Shown piece after piece: positions 17,000 to 25,073 of a DNA stretch of 64,000 nt. Within the stretch, counting starts at the first letter, position 1. Every line of letters begins with the position of its first letter. The position numbers and the translations under genes were made by a program. Location of the stretch: positions 1 to 64,000 of the forward strand of contig JAAKEZ010000006.1 in the NCBI GenBank assembly GCA_018475625.1, in the 5' to 3' direction. The DNA comes from Candidatus Bathyarchaeota archaeon A05DMB-2. GTDB taxonomy: Archaea; Thermoproteota; Bathyarchaeia; Bathyarchaeales; Bathycorpusculaceae. Under the pieces are notes generated by a model. That model had not been told where the DNA came from and made no database searches. It was given only the letters and a program-made list of their open reading frames with translations.

Positions 17000-17809
17000 T
17001 TATACAACACGTATGTCAGCGGCGAGCTGGTACCAGTTTGGACCCGTACTTCTCACAACGCGGACAAAGGGCACCTCAAACTTCACACTCAAAGAGTCAA
17101 GCACCTCCGCCACCTTCAGCTTAGCCTTTTCGGTGGGACTTTCCGCCTTGGCGGCATGCTCAAAACCATAGTAGTGTATCCAGCCTCCCGATGGCTTGAG
17201 CGCGGAAACAGCGCAAGGCAAGTATTCGAGGGCTTTCTTGGGCAAAGGCATCAGAACGCGGTCAGCCACATGCTGCAGTTGGCGGTTGATGACGTCTTTT
17301 GAGTCGCCCAGCAACGGCGCTACCTTGTCGTAAACTCGGTTCAGCCTGATGTTCTCGCGCATGAACTGAACCGCCGCGGGGTTTAGGTCTATGGAAAACA
17401 CATTCGCTGCCTTTGAGTGTTTGGCGATTATTATGGAGAAGCAACCGACGCCCGCGAACATGTTAACGACGGTCTCACCGGGCTTGACCAATCTCGCGAT
17501 GCGCATCCTTTCATGGGAAAGCCTAGGCGAAAAATAGCATTCTGCCACATCGACAGAGAAGAGGCAGCCAAATTCTTTGTGAACCGTACGTGTTTTGTTT
17601 TCGCCAGCCACATGAGTTAAGCCGCGGAGCCTGAGTTCGCCAGCCACAGGGCTTGCTTGCAGCAGAACTGTTTTCACGTTCCTGTGGATGCTCATTATCT
17701 CCTTTGCCGCGACTTGCGGTTCAACTGCTTCAGCACTGGAGGACTTGAGTACGGCTATGTCGCCTATGATATCAAAGGAATTGTAAACGTTACCTTGAAG
17801 TTTCCTCAA
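17000..17809 (-). CDS. trm5: tRNA (guanine37-N1)-methyltransferase Trm5
   Basis: SAM-dependent enzyme that makes m1G37, preventing frameshifting and opening wyosine synthesis. The 269-residue protein keeps the catalytic arginine region YFSPRLSHERMRIA, the SAM-binding VVNMFAGVGCFSI, and DRVLMPLPKKALEYL. The last corresponds to the site usually written NLP or a close variant. It is shorter than the 330-residue Trm5 types because the N-terminal D1 domain is reduced. The TTG start at 17809 follows a purine-rich stretch. taw1, the next enzyme in the wyosine route, is 3 kb away. Confidence 0.88.
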   Translation of the reverse strand: MRKLQGNVYNSFDIIGDIAVLKSSSAEAVEPQVAAKEIMSIHRNVKTVLLQASPVAGELRLRGLTHVAGENKTRTVHKEFGCLFSVDVAECYFSPRLSHERMRIARLVKPGETVVNMFAGVGCFSIIIAKHSKAANVFSIDLNPAAVQFMRENIRLNRVYDKVAPLLGDSKDVINRQLQHVADRVLMPLPKKALEYLPCAVSALKPSGGWIHYYGFEHAAKAESPTEKAKLKVAEVLDSLSVKFEVPFVRVVRSTGPNWYQLAADIRVV

Positions 17810-17889
17810 CCTTCAACCTTCGCTAACTCAGAGACTATTGGAAACGTTTAAAAGCAAAATACCTTTCCTTTGTAGGGCAGGTGGTTTCC

Positions 17890-18051
17890 ATGGAAAAGTC
17901 TGGGATTGTTTACGAATGTATGAGGTGCGGCGCGAAGGTTCCGGCTGAAGAACTGGAAATGCGCGGCGGAGAAACAAAATGTATAATCTGCGGCTACAGG
18001 ATTCTGAAAAAGGTAAAGCCGCCAGTGGTTAAACGGGTGCAAGCTAGATAA
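17890..18051 (+). CDS. rpo12: DNA-directed RNA polymerase subunit Rpo12 (RpoP)
   Basis: A 53-residue zinc-binding polymerase subunit. Cysteines 10, 13, 31 and 34 form YECMRCG and CIICGYRIL, and the basic C-terminus (KRVQAR) matches archaeal Rpo12. It helps hold the Rpo3-Rpo10-Rpo11 platform. ATG 17890 follows GGTGG. It diverges from trm5. Confidence 0.92.
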   Translation: MEKSGIVYECMRCGAKVPAEELEMRGGETKCIICGYRILKKVKPPVVKRVQAR

Positions 18052-18112
18052 AGAGGGGTTAAAGAAAACCCCACGATTCACAAGTGTTTTCACTTTTGCG
18101 TTTTATGCTATT

Positions 18113-18409
18113 TTAGAATATTTCTCGGTCTCCGATTTTGCGCAGCGCTTTTCCCCGAAGCCTCACTGGTTGTCCGATAACCTCTTCGGGGGCTCTTTCG
18201 ATGGTTTGGCGTCTCACGGTTTCTCCGCATATTCCTCTCGGCAGCAATCGTCTCTTGACACATAAGGCGTAGCTGCAGTTTGCGACCTTGCACATTTCTT
18301 CGGTCCACCTGCACCACACTGTGTCGCGGCGGAAGAAAGCAGAGTTTTTTGCGCATTTGAACGATGAACATGTGGGAGAACAAGCTTTTGCTTGAGCCAA
18401 CAGATACAC
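18113..18409 (-). CDS. Cys-rich protein of unknown function
   Basis: 98 residues with eight cysteines in the first 61 positions (10, 14, 19, 33, 40, 45, 50, 61), spaced CSPTCSSFKC, then CRWTEEMC, CSYALC and GICG. They could hold a zinc or Fe-S cluster. The C-terminal 37 residues are basic and cysteine-free. The GTG start at 18409 follows AGAGG. Codon use and the regular cysteine spacing support a real gene. I recall similar small archaeal proteins with CVKRRLLP-type segments but no named function. Confidence 0.6.
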   Translation of the reverse strand: MYLLAQAKACSPTCSSFKCAKNSAFFRRDTVWCRWTEEMCKVANCSYALCVKRRLLPRGICGETVRRQTIERAPEEVIGQPVRLRGKALRKIGDREIF

Positions 18410-18513
18410 CTCTATTTTACTCTTTAAAATTCAATGGTTGCGTTGCATTCCCAGAAAACCTATTTCTCTGAAATCCATATAAACTTTTTTATTTCAAACT
18501 CTGGATTGCGAAT

Positions 18514-20607
18514 TTAACTCGCTTTACCAGCCTTCACCTTTCTTCGTCGGTAAACCTCTATGAGCAGAAACAGGACCACGGCTGAAACCAAAAGCATTAT
18601 AGTTAATAGCACGCTGGCTTCTACGAGGAATGGGCCTATGCGAATATATTTTGCCATTTTGATCTGTATCGAGGTTGGTGTGTCAACTTGAACGTTCACG
18701 GCTTCGTAGGAATTCTCCATCCCTGCTGGATAAGCAACCACTTGTAGGCTGCCTCCGATGACGTTGTTAAATGTTGCTATTCCGCTTGCTTGAGTGTTGG
18801 CTGACAATGTTTCCGTTCCAGGACCATTAATTATGACGTGCGCGTTAGAGATGGGCTGCCCGAAGTAGTCAATCACTTTAACGGATACCTCAATGTCATA
18901 TAGAGTGCAGCGTATTTCGCTTTGGGTGTTGCCGAAAACGTTGATTACGGTCTCGTTCAACAAGACGTTTTCTGCGTAAACCCGCACCCTGTATTTGCCG
19001 AAGGTAACGTTAACGTTAGAGTTCCCTGAATTGTCGGTTGCGCCACCATGGAATAATCCGTTAGTTACTTCAACCAGTTCCAATCGTGCATCTGGAATGG
19101 CTGCGCGCGTGTAACCTGTCACCTTTAACTCCAAAGCATAACTTGGACATATCACCACCGCCTCAGCAACCGACTGCGCTGGAAGACTGGCGACGGTATT
19201 ATTGCCAGTGTTGAAAACAATACCGTAGAGAGAAGCGTTGACGGTGTAGCTAATCCCTGGAAGAGTGGAGTTTAAGACATAGGTTCCTGAAAGGTCTGTT
19301 TGCCCTGAGACGCTTCCAGTTCGGGTCTGGCCATCCTTCGTTGTCACGTATTGATACGTGAAGTCTATTTGTACGAAGGGAAGCGAAAAGCCTTCTTCGT
19401 TTTGGACGGTTATTTTGAAGTTAGTTAACTCACAAATCAAGGTGAATGAACTCTCACCCGTTACTGACACCTTTTTTTCGCCGACTTGGACATCGTTCCA
19501 GTATGCGGTTACTGTGTGGTTGCCGCTTTCAAGGTTCACAGCGGCTTTCCCATCAACCTCGGTTGTAGCGTTATATATCTTGTTTGTGGCTTCATCAAGT
19601 GCTTCAAATTCTATTTGAGGCACTGGGTCGCCAGCTATGTTTAGAGCCTTGATGGTAACGGTGTAGCCTGGAATATTGATAAGCTGGCTGTCAGGTACCA
19701 GCTTAGGCGTGTTCTGAGGAGTTATGGTTATGTTGTAGTCGCCTATCGCGGCGTTTGATGGAACGGTCCAAGAGGAGCTTATTACGCCTTCGCTTGAAGC
19801 AGTCGTTGCTGCGGAGTGAACAACAGAACTAGTCTCAACGGACGTGACGGTTATAGTTGCTTCTTCATTTGGCGCATAGCCGATTGCGCGCATCGACACG
19901 GCCTGTCCTCTATGATAAGAGTTTAAGGCGGTGAAACCTATGAAGAATTGGTCTGTTGCCAACTGCTGCGTTTGATTGAAGTAGACTTGGTATGTGCCTG
20001 TGTAATTAGTAAGTGAGCCTTCAGGCTGAAAACTGGGGTCTGGAAAAGTTAACTCTGTTTGGGCTGTTCCCTTCGCGCTGGTTGTAAGTGGGATTACCTT
20101 CGAATAGTTAGTGTTCAGAGGACTTGGAAGCATAACGGTTATTTCAGGGTTAACGGCTGTGCTTGCCTGTCCTCCTGTGATGCTGACATTCAAAGTCACG
20201 CTGCTTCCCTGCTGCAATAGCGTAGGCGCTGAAGGGACAAGCGCTTTCACAGAATAAACGGTTTGTACATTGAACTCTTTAGTATCGTTAACGTTTTGTT
20301 TCACATCTCTCAGCGTTAACGTGTAGCTTCCGCCAGGGAGTTCAGGTACCGTGAAAGTGGCATTTACGTAGAACCCTTCCGCTGTCTTGTCAGCGACGAG
20401 ATTGCTGCCGAAAAACAGTTGATACGTACCATTTGAAGTGTTAATAGTACCTTCAACATAAACCCTTTGGCCAACCGTTCCAGATAGGCTCGAAGGATTG
20501 ACTTGAAGTATAGACACGCCAAGTTGACCAGCAACCATCATGAGCGGCAGGAGAAATGCAGCACTTATCATAACTATGAGCATTAAGGTGATGGTGTTTC
20601 TTTTCAA
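18514..20607 (-). CDS. Large cell-surface protein with repeated Ig-like domains
   Basis: A 697-residue surface protein. Signal peptide at residues 1-28 (LMLIVMISAAFLLPLMMVA), then about six beta-sandwich units rich in Thr/Ser/Asn and N-x-S/T sites. The C-terminal membrane helix (VLLTIMLLVSAVVLFLLIEVY) ends in a basic tail RRRKVKAGKAS, placing the bulk outside. Several segments (GDPVPQIEFEALDEATNKIYNA, YFGQPISNAHVIINGPG) resemble carboxypeptidase-regulatory or Big-type folds. The start is TTG 20607. Likely an adhesion or envelope component; no enzyme domain seen. Confidence 0.8.
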   Translation of the reverse strand: MKRNTITLMLIVMISAAFLLPLMMVAGQLGVSILQVNPSSLSGTVGQRVYVEGTINTSNGTYQLFFGSNLVADKTAEGFYVNATFTVPELPGGSYTLTLRDVKQNVNDTKEFNVQTVYSVKALVPSAPTLLQQGSSVTLNVSITGGQASTAVNPEITVMLPSPLNTNYSKVIPLTTSAKGTAQTELTFPDPSFQPEGSLTNYTGTYQVYFNQTQQLATDQFFIGFTALNSYHRGQAVSMRAIGYAPNEEATITVTSVETSSVVHSAATTASSEGVISSSWTVPSNAAIGDYNITITPQNTPKLVPDSQLINIPGYTVTIKALNIAGDPVPQIEFEALDEATNKIYNATTEVDGKAAVNLESGNHTVTAYWNDVQVGEKKVSVTGESSFTLICELTNFKITVQNEEGFSLPFVQIDFTYQYVTTKDGQTRTGSVSGQTDLSGTYVLNSTLPGISYTVNASLYGIVFNTGNNTVASLPAQSVAEAVVICPSYALELKVTGYTRAAIPDARLELVEVTNGLFHGGATDNSGNSNVNVTFGKYRVRVYAENVLLNETVINVFGNTQSEIRCTLYDIEVSVKVIDYFGQPISNAHVIINGPGTETLSANTQASGIATFNNVIGGSLQVVAYPAGMENSYEAVNVQVDTPTSIQIKMAKYIRIGPFLVEASVLLTIMLLVSAVVLFLLIEVYRRRKVKAGKAS

Positions 20608-20772
20608 ACTACGTTTCCCCTGATTTTGGAAGATCTTCTAATTGTGGATGACATTTACTATGAAGAGACAATTTTAAACTTTGCCTTTCCGTCGAGAAAG
20701 CCGCGCGCTGTAATTTAAACATAAGGAAGCAAAATCAGTGGTGGGTCAACTTGAGACTTCTCTGAGCGAGAG

Positions 20773-20785
20773 GTTTAATAATAAT
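20773..20785 (+). promoter_or_regulatory. Putative TATA box of taw1
   Basis: GTTTAATAATAAT, about 38 bp before the taw1 ATG, is AT-rich with a purine-rich (GAGAG) upstream part suiting a BRE. Confidence 0.45.
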
Positions 20786-20820
20786 GTTCCAAAACAAAGT
20801 TTACGGGTCTGCCTGAAACT

Positions 20821-21783
20821 ATGGAAAATCCGATTTCTCCCGCACTGCTGCAAGCGCTCAAAAAGCAAAAATACCATCTTGTGGGCAAACATTCAGCGGT
20901 CAAAAAGTGCAAGTGGCTTCACGAAGCCTTGGTTCATGGAAGACCATGTTACAAACAGAAGTTTTATGGCATAAAATCCCACCAATGCGTTCAAATGACA
21001 CCTGCCCTTTTTTACTGCACACAGCAGTGCCTGTTTTGCTGGAGAGCACAGAGCGGAGACCTGCAAGTCACGTGGAACGAGATGCAACCGCCAGACTGGG
21101 ACTCTGTTGAGGAAATCGTAAGCGGAAGCTTGCGGGCTCAAGATAAAATCCTCAGCGGATACATGGGAAACTCGAAAGTAGACTGGCGGAAACTCACGGA
21201 GGCTCTTAGACCAAGGCATGTTGCCATAAGCTTGACCGGTGAGCCTACGCTTTACGAAAATCTCGGAGAGCTAATTCGCACATTCCACCATGAAGGGTTC
21301 ACTACGTTTTTGGTGTCAAACGGCACCATGCCCTCGAAACTTGCCGAGCTAAGTGAAGAGCCGACACAACTATATATTTCCGTCTGCGCTCCAAATGAGC
21401 AAGTGTTCAGGCGTGTTTGCCGCCCTCAACTGCCAAGTGCTTGGGCGAAGTTGCGTGAGACGCTTGGTTCTCTGCCGAGTTTCCGATGTCCCACTGTGAT
21501 CCGCATGACTTTGGTGCGGGGGCATAACATGGAGCCTGTTGAGGGGTATGCTGAGCTTGTTGAAAAGGCAAGTCCCACGTACATTGAGGCTAAGGCGTAC
21601 ATGCATGTTGGATTTTCAACCCTCCGTTTGCGTTTCGAGGATATGCCTGAGCACGGTGAGGTTTATGCTTTTGCGGAGCGGTTGGCGGAGTTGACGGGTT
21701 ACGGTATTATTGATGAAGCGGTCGAAAGTCGAGTTGTATTATTGAGCACACGTAAGAAGCCAATACGTTTTGAATCGTCTTAA
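20821..21783 (+). CDS. taw1: 4-demethylwyosine synthase Taw1 (TYW1), radical SAM
   Basis: Radical SAM enzyme condensing m1G37 of tRNA-Phe with pyruvate carbons to give 4-demethylwyosine (imG-14). The 320-residue protein has the C-x3-C-x2-C motif CTQQCLFCWR near residue 66, preceded by the family's conserved KHSAVKKCKW and QKFYGIKSHQC (second Fe-S cluster cysteines). The ISLTGEPTLYENLGELI segment is typical. Length fits the archaeal single-domain form, which lacks the eukaryotic flavodoxin domain. trm5, its substrate supplier, is 3 kb upstream on the other strand. Confidence 0.93.
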   Translation: MENPISPALLQALKKQKYHLVGKHSAVKKCKWLHEALVHGRPCYKQKFYGIKSHQCVQMTPALFYCTQQCLFCWRAQSGDLQVTWNEMQPPDWDSVEEIVSGSLRAQDKILSGYMGNSKVDWRKLTEALRPRHVAISLTGEPTLYENLGELIRTFHHEGFTTFLVSNGTMPSKLAELSEEPTQLYISVCAPNEQVFRRVCRPQLPSAWAKLRETLGSLPSFRCPTVIRMTLVRGHNMEPVEGYAELVEKASPTYIEAKAYMHVGFSTLRLRFEDMPEHGEVYAFAERLAELTGYGIIDEAVESRVVLLSTRKKPIRFESS

Positions 21784-21869
21784 AACAACAAGATAGGACC
21801 ATTAAATAATTCAATTTTTGATTATATTCAAGATAGTTAATAAGAGGTTAATGAAAAATGTGAATGATA

Positions 21870-21880
21870 AGCTTAAATAG
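21870..21880 (+). promoter_or_regulatory. Putative TATA box for the small AbrB-like gene
   Basis: AGCTTAAATAG lies about 57 bp before ATG 21937; a second AT-rich motif CATATATATG is nearer, at 21894. Either could serve. The gene itself has a strong GGTGGTGAA ribosome-binding site. Confidence 0.35.
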
Positions 21881-21936
21881 GAATTTTCACGACCATATAT
21901 ATGAAACCGAGAATTTAATTTAACGGTGGTGAATAA

Positions 21937-22134
21937 ATGGTAAGCGAGGGAAGGGGACGTTTGTTCAGGAGAAAAGACGGCAAATACCTGATTTACATAC
22001 CTAAGGATTTAGCGGAGGACAGCATGTTCCCGTTCAAGGGAGCCGACAGCATATTCGTCAAAGTAAGCTTCAAGCTGAAAGATGACAAGCTATTAGTCGA
22101 AAGATGGGTAGCGCCTGAGCCTGAACAGGCATAA
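21937..22134 (+). CDS. Small conserved-type protein, AbrB-like fold possible
   Basis: 65 residues. The middle (FRRKDGKYLIYIPKDLAED) reads like the swapped-hairpin strand of AbrB/SpoVT DNA-binding or antitoxin proteins, and the end (KLKDDKLLVERWV) adds a further beta hairpin. A Shine-Dalgarno GGTGGTG precedes the ATG at 21937. It stands alone, with its own promoter and a T-tract (CAACTTTTTTTTTACG, 22163-22178) behind it. No toxin gene is adjacent. Function is not known. Confidence 0.55.
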   Translation: MVSEGRGRLFRRKDGKYLIYIPKDLAEDSMFPFKGADSIFVKVSFKLKDDKLLVERWVAPEPEQA

Positions 22135-22162
22135 ACATAAATTGGACTAACAAGTTCAAGCC

Positions 22163-22178
22163 CAACTTTTTTTTTACG
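22163..22178 (+). terminator. Oligo-T terminator
   Basis: Nine consecutive T within 45 bp after the preceding stop, a typical archaeal termination signal. Confidence 0.5.
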
Positions 22179-22225
22179 AATCAATAAATAACCAGACACC
22201 TTCTATTATGGTAGAGTGATACAAG

Positions 22226-22867
22226 TTGTCAACTTTGAAGCCTATTTTGGAAGAAATAAAAAAGGAGCTTACGGAAAAAGACAAAATCCGAGAAACCACG
22301 CATGAAAACATGCAAAAGGCAACGAGCCTTTCCAAACGAGCCATACTCCTCGTTCACCAGAAAAAACAGGAAGAAGCCGAAAAACTGATAGAAAACGCAA
22401 GAAACATAATAATGGAACTTCAAGGCTTGGCTAAAGAGCACCCAGACATAATCTACGGCGGCATGTTCAATGCGGCGCTTCAGGAATACGCGGAAGCCAA
22501 TATTCTTCTAACCCTGATTAGAGAATCGCGTTTCGTTACGCCGCAAGAAATCAATGTGCCATCAGTGGATTATGCGTTGGGTCTGGCTGACGTGATAGGC
22601 GAATGCAGACGCGCGGTTTTAGATGCACTTCGCGAGGGAGATGCAGAAAAAGGCGAAGAATACCTGAAAATTATGGACGAGGTCTACGTCGAGTTGATGG
22701 CGTTGGACGAGGCGTACATGCTAGTGCCGGGTCTCAGAAGAAAATGCGACGTTGCACGCAAAATCATCGAAACGACGCGGGGAGACGTTACCCAAGAAGT
22801 GCGGAGAAAAGCGCTAGAGGACTATCTAAAGCAGTTTGAACGCGCCCGCAAAAAGGTTAATCGATGA
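22226..22867 (+). CDS. Translin-family RNA-binding protein
   Basis: A 213-residue, almost wholly helical protein. The centre-right (ALGLADVIGECRRAVLDALREGD, then AEKGEEYLKIMDEVYVELMALD) matches the translin/TRAX family, whose eukaryotic members form an octameric RNA/ssDNA-binding and RNase complex. Archaeal translins are known to be nucleases in some cases. Its TGA overlaps the ATG of endonuclease V by four bases, so the two are translationally coupled. The TTG start at 22226 follows GAGTGA. Confidence 0.85.
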   Translation: MSTLKPILEEIKKELTEKDKIRETTHENMQKATSLSKRAILLVHQKKQEEAEKLIENARNIIMELQGLAKEHPDIIYGGMFNAALQEYAEANILLTLIRESRFVTPQEINVPSVDYALGLADVIGECRRAVLDALREGDAEKGEEYLKIMDEVYVELMALDEAYMLVPGLRRKCDVARKIIETTRGDVTQEVRRKALEDYLKQFERARKKVNR

Positions 22868-23526
22868 ACCCACCTCTCGCCAAGTTGCATAACTTTTCAA
22901 TCGCCAAGGCTCATGAAGCGCAGAAACGCCTATCACGAAAAATCATTACGGAAGACAGACTGCCCAAGAAAATTACCTGTATCGCTGGGGTTGACGTCGC
23001 GTACCTTGGCAGCTTGGCGGTAGGCGCCGTGGCAGTTTTAAACTACGAATCCCTCGAACTGTTGGAATCTCAGACCGTCGTGTGCGAAGTCAAAATTCCC
23101 TACATTCCGACCTTGCTTTCGTTCAGGGAAATCCCGCCTTCAGTGTCATGCATTAGGAAGCTGAAGTCGCAGCCAGATGTTTTCCTCGTTGATGGACATG
23201 GCATGGCTCATCCTTATCGTTGCGGGTTCGCCAGTCATTTGGGGCTAGCAGTTGGAAAGCCGACGGTTGGAGTGGCGAAGGAAAAGCTGGTTGGCACATC
23301 CGTGGAAGCGGCGGGAGAAATATTTCTGGTTCACGATGGCGAAACGGTTGGTTCGATTGTGAACACGAAAAAGGGCGCAAAACCCGTATTCGTGAGCGTT
23401 GGACACATGGTTTCGCTCGGCACAGCCGTGAAAGTCGTTAAACAATCAGTGTGTAATAGCCGAATTCCAGAGCCCCTTCGGCTTGCACATGAAATTGCGA
23501 CGAAAGAAAAGAGACTTTTGTCGTGA
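22864..23526 (+). CDS. nfi: Endonuclease V
   Basis: Cleaves DNA, and in many organisms RNA, one nucleotide 3' to inosine. The 220-residue protein shows the catalytic acids in context: GVDVAYLG (Asp, about residue 43), SFREIPP (Glu, about 91) and LVDGHGMAHP (Asp, about 111). The YIPTLLSFRE wedge motif is conserved. Length is typical. It overlaps translin by four bases, and the next gene starts 80 bp later. Confidence 0.93.
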   Translation: MNPPLAKLHNFSIAKAHEAQKRLSRKIITEDRLPKKITCIAGVDVAYLGSLAVGAVAVLNYESLELLESQTVVCEVKIPYIPTLLSFREIPPSVSCIRKLKSQPDVFLVDGHGMAHPYRCGFASHLGLAVGKPTVGVAKEKLVGTSVEAAGEIFLVHDGETVGSIVNTKKGAKPVFVSVGHMVSLGTAVKVVKQSVCNSRIPEPLRLAHEIATKEKRLLS

Positions 23527-23605
23527 ATTGGTGAGGGGACCCATATGCGGGAGCCTCAAAGCCTTTATACTTTCACGGCATGAGAAAAAGCGAGGCACTT
23601 AAGAA

Positions 23606-23932
23606 ATGGAGATTCCATTCGAAGAATTCCAAAAACTCGACCTGCGTATAGGGAAAATAACTGAAGCAAACCAGATTTCCGGCTCTAGAAACCTCATCAG
23701 AATAATGGTGGATTTTGGCGCGGAGGAGCGGCAGGCGGTAGCGGGGCTGTTGCAGTGGTACAAGCCTGAAGACCTTGTCGGCAAGAAATGCGTTTTCATC
23801 CTCAACCTCAAAAGACGCACAGTGATGGGCGTGGAGTCGCAATGTATGATATTGGCGGCTGAGGATGACAAGGGCAACGTCGCCGTTTTACAGCCGGAGA
23901 AGGATATTGCGGAAGGAAGCAGAATCCACTAG
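23606..23932 (+). CDS. tRNA-binding OB-fold protein (MetRS C-terminal/beta-subunit type)
   Basis: A stand-alone 108-residue OB fold matching the C-terminal tRNA-binding domain of methionyl-tRNA synthetase and CsaA/Arc1p-type proteins. Diagnostic segments are FQKLDLRIGKITEA, MVDFGAEERQAVAGL and LNLKRRTVMGVESQCMIL. In archaea this domain is often encoded separately and binds MetRS in trans. It could equally act as a general tRNA-binding protein. The ATG at 23606 lacks a clear ribosome-binding site. Confidence 0.85.
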   Translation: MEIPFEEFQKLDLRIGKITEANQISGSRNLIRIMVDFGAEERQAVAGLLQWYKPEDLVGKKCVFILNLKRRTVMGVESQCMILAAEDDKGNVAVLQPEKDIAEGSRIH

Positions 23933-24074
23933 GGTTGTAGAGTCTTGAACGTTTTCAGATATTTCTGGTTTAAGACAGTAGCCACCATTAGTTAGCGACC
24001 GTGAGAGCCATCATGGAAAAGTAAATTAAGAATACAAAACAAGTTAACTGTGACCTTGACAGTGAGGGGGATTT

Positions 24075-25073
24075 ATGGCAACTAATGAAGAAGCAGTAAT
24101 GTGGGTGGAAAAGTATCGTCCGAAAACCCTTGATGAAATCGTAGATTTAAAGGACATCGTGGACAGCCTGAAGGCTTTCTTGAAAAACCCCAAGACGATG
24201 CCGCATCTGCTTCTGTCGGGCATACCCGGAACCGGCAAAACCACGGTCGCGCTGTGCATCGCCCGCGAACTGTTCGGTGAAAATTGGCGAACTTTCACAT
24301 TAGAGCTAAACGCGTCTGACGAGAGGGGAATCGACACGGTGCGAGAAAGGATTAAAGATTTCTCACGTTACAGCAGGTCAGCTTTCGGCAATGTGCCTTT
24401 TGCACTCGTTATTTTGGATGAAAGCGACCAGATGACTGGGCCAGCGCAGACAGCATTGAGGAGGATAATGGAAACTAGTTCTCGAACGAGCCGATTCATC
24501 CTTATATGCAACTATTCATCCAAGATTATCGAGCCCATTCAGAGCCGCTGCGCCATATTCCGCTTCTCAAAACTGGACACAAAAGCGATGGTAAAGCATC
24601 TGGAAGCTATCGCGAAAAAGGAGAACGTGACGCTTTCACCTGAAGCTGCCGAAATGATTGTTGAATACTCAGAAGGCGACCTGAGACATGCCATAAACGC
24701 GTTGCAGACCGCTGCCGTGTACCGCGACGGTGTGGTGGATGAGAAAACGGTTCTTCAGGTTGTTGGCGAAGCCAGCCCGAAGCAGGTCCAGATGATGCTA
24801 AACAAAGCGTTGAATGGCGACTTTATTGAAGCGCGAAAGATAATGTACGACTTGATTGGTTCTTACGGTTTTTCCGGTTCAGAAATAGTTCGCCAGATGC
24901 AGAGGGAACTGCTCAAACTCTCTTACATATCCCCCGAGCAAAAGGCTGAACTGAGCGAAATCATCGGCGAGTATGATTTTCGCATGACCCAAGGCGCGAA
25001 CAGCGACATACAGCTAAGCGCGTTGCTGGCGCAGTTCGGCAAGGTTGGGAAGTTAAAAGGGGTAACTAATTGA
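24075..25073 (+). CDS. rfcS: Replication factor C small subunit
   Basis: AAA+ clamp-loader subunit that, with RfcL, opens the PCNA ring and places it on primed DNA. The 332-residue protein carries EKYRPKTLDEI at the N-terminus, Walker A GIPGTGKTTVA near residue 49, Walker B VILDESD, the arginine-finger SRC motif (PIQSRCAIFRF), sensor 2 GDLRHAINAL, and the C-terminal collar domain. Walker B has Ser rather than the more common Ala after Glu. Its stop overlaps the rfcL start by four bases. Confidence 0.96.
   Translation: MATNEEAVMWVEKYRPKTLDEIVDLKDIVDSLKAFLKNPKTMPHLLLSGIPGTGKTTVALCIARELFGENWRTFTLELNASDERGIDTVRERIKDFSRYSRSAFGNVPFALVILDESDQMTGPAQTALRRIMETSSRTSRFILICNYSSKIIEPIQSRCAIFRFSKLDTKAMVKHLEAIAKKENVTLSPEAAEMIVEYSEGDLRHAINALQTAAVYRDGVVDEKTVLQVVGEASPKQVQMMLNKALNGDFIEARKIMYDLIGSYGFSGSEIVRQMQRELLKLSYISPEQKAELSEIIGEYDFRMTQGANSDIQLSALLAQFGKVGKLKGVTN

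Noticed and set aside
20629-20638. GAAGATCTTC palindrome upstream of the large surface protein.
   Set aside because: A lone ten-base palindrome is expected by chance at this length of sequence, and no second copy is nearby.
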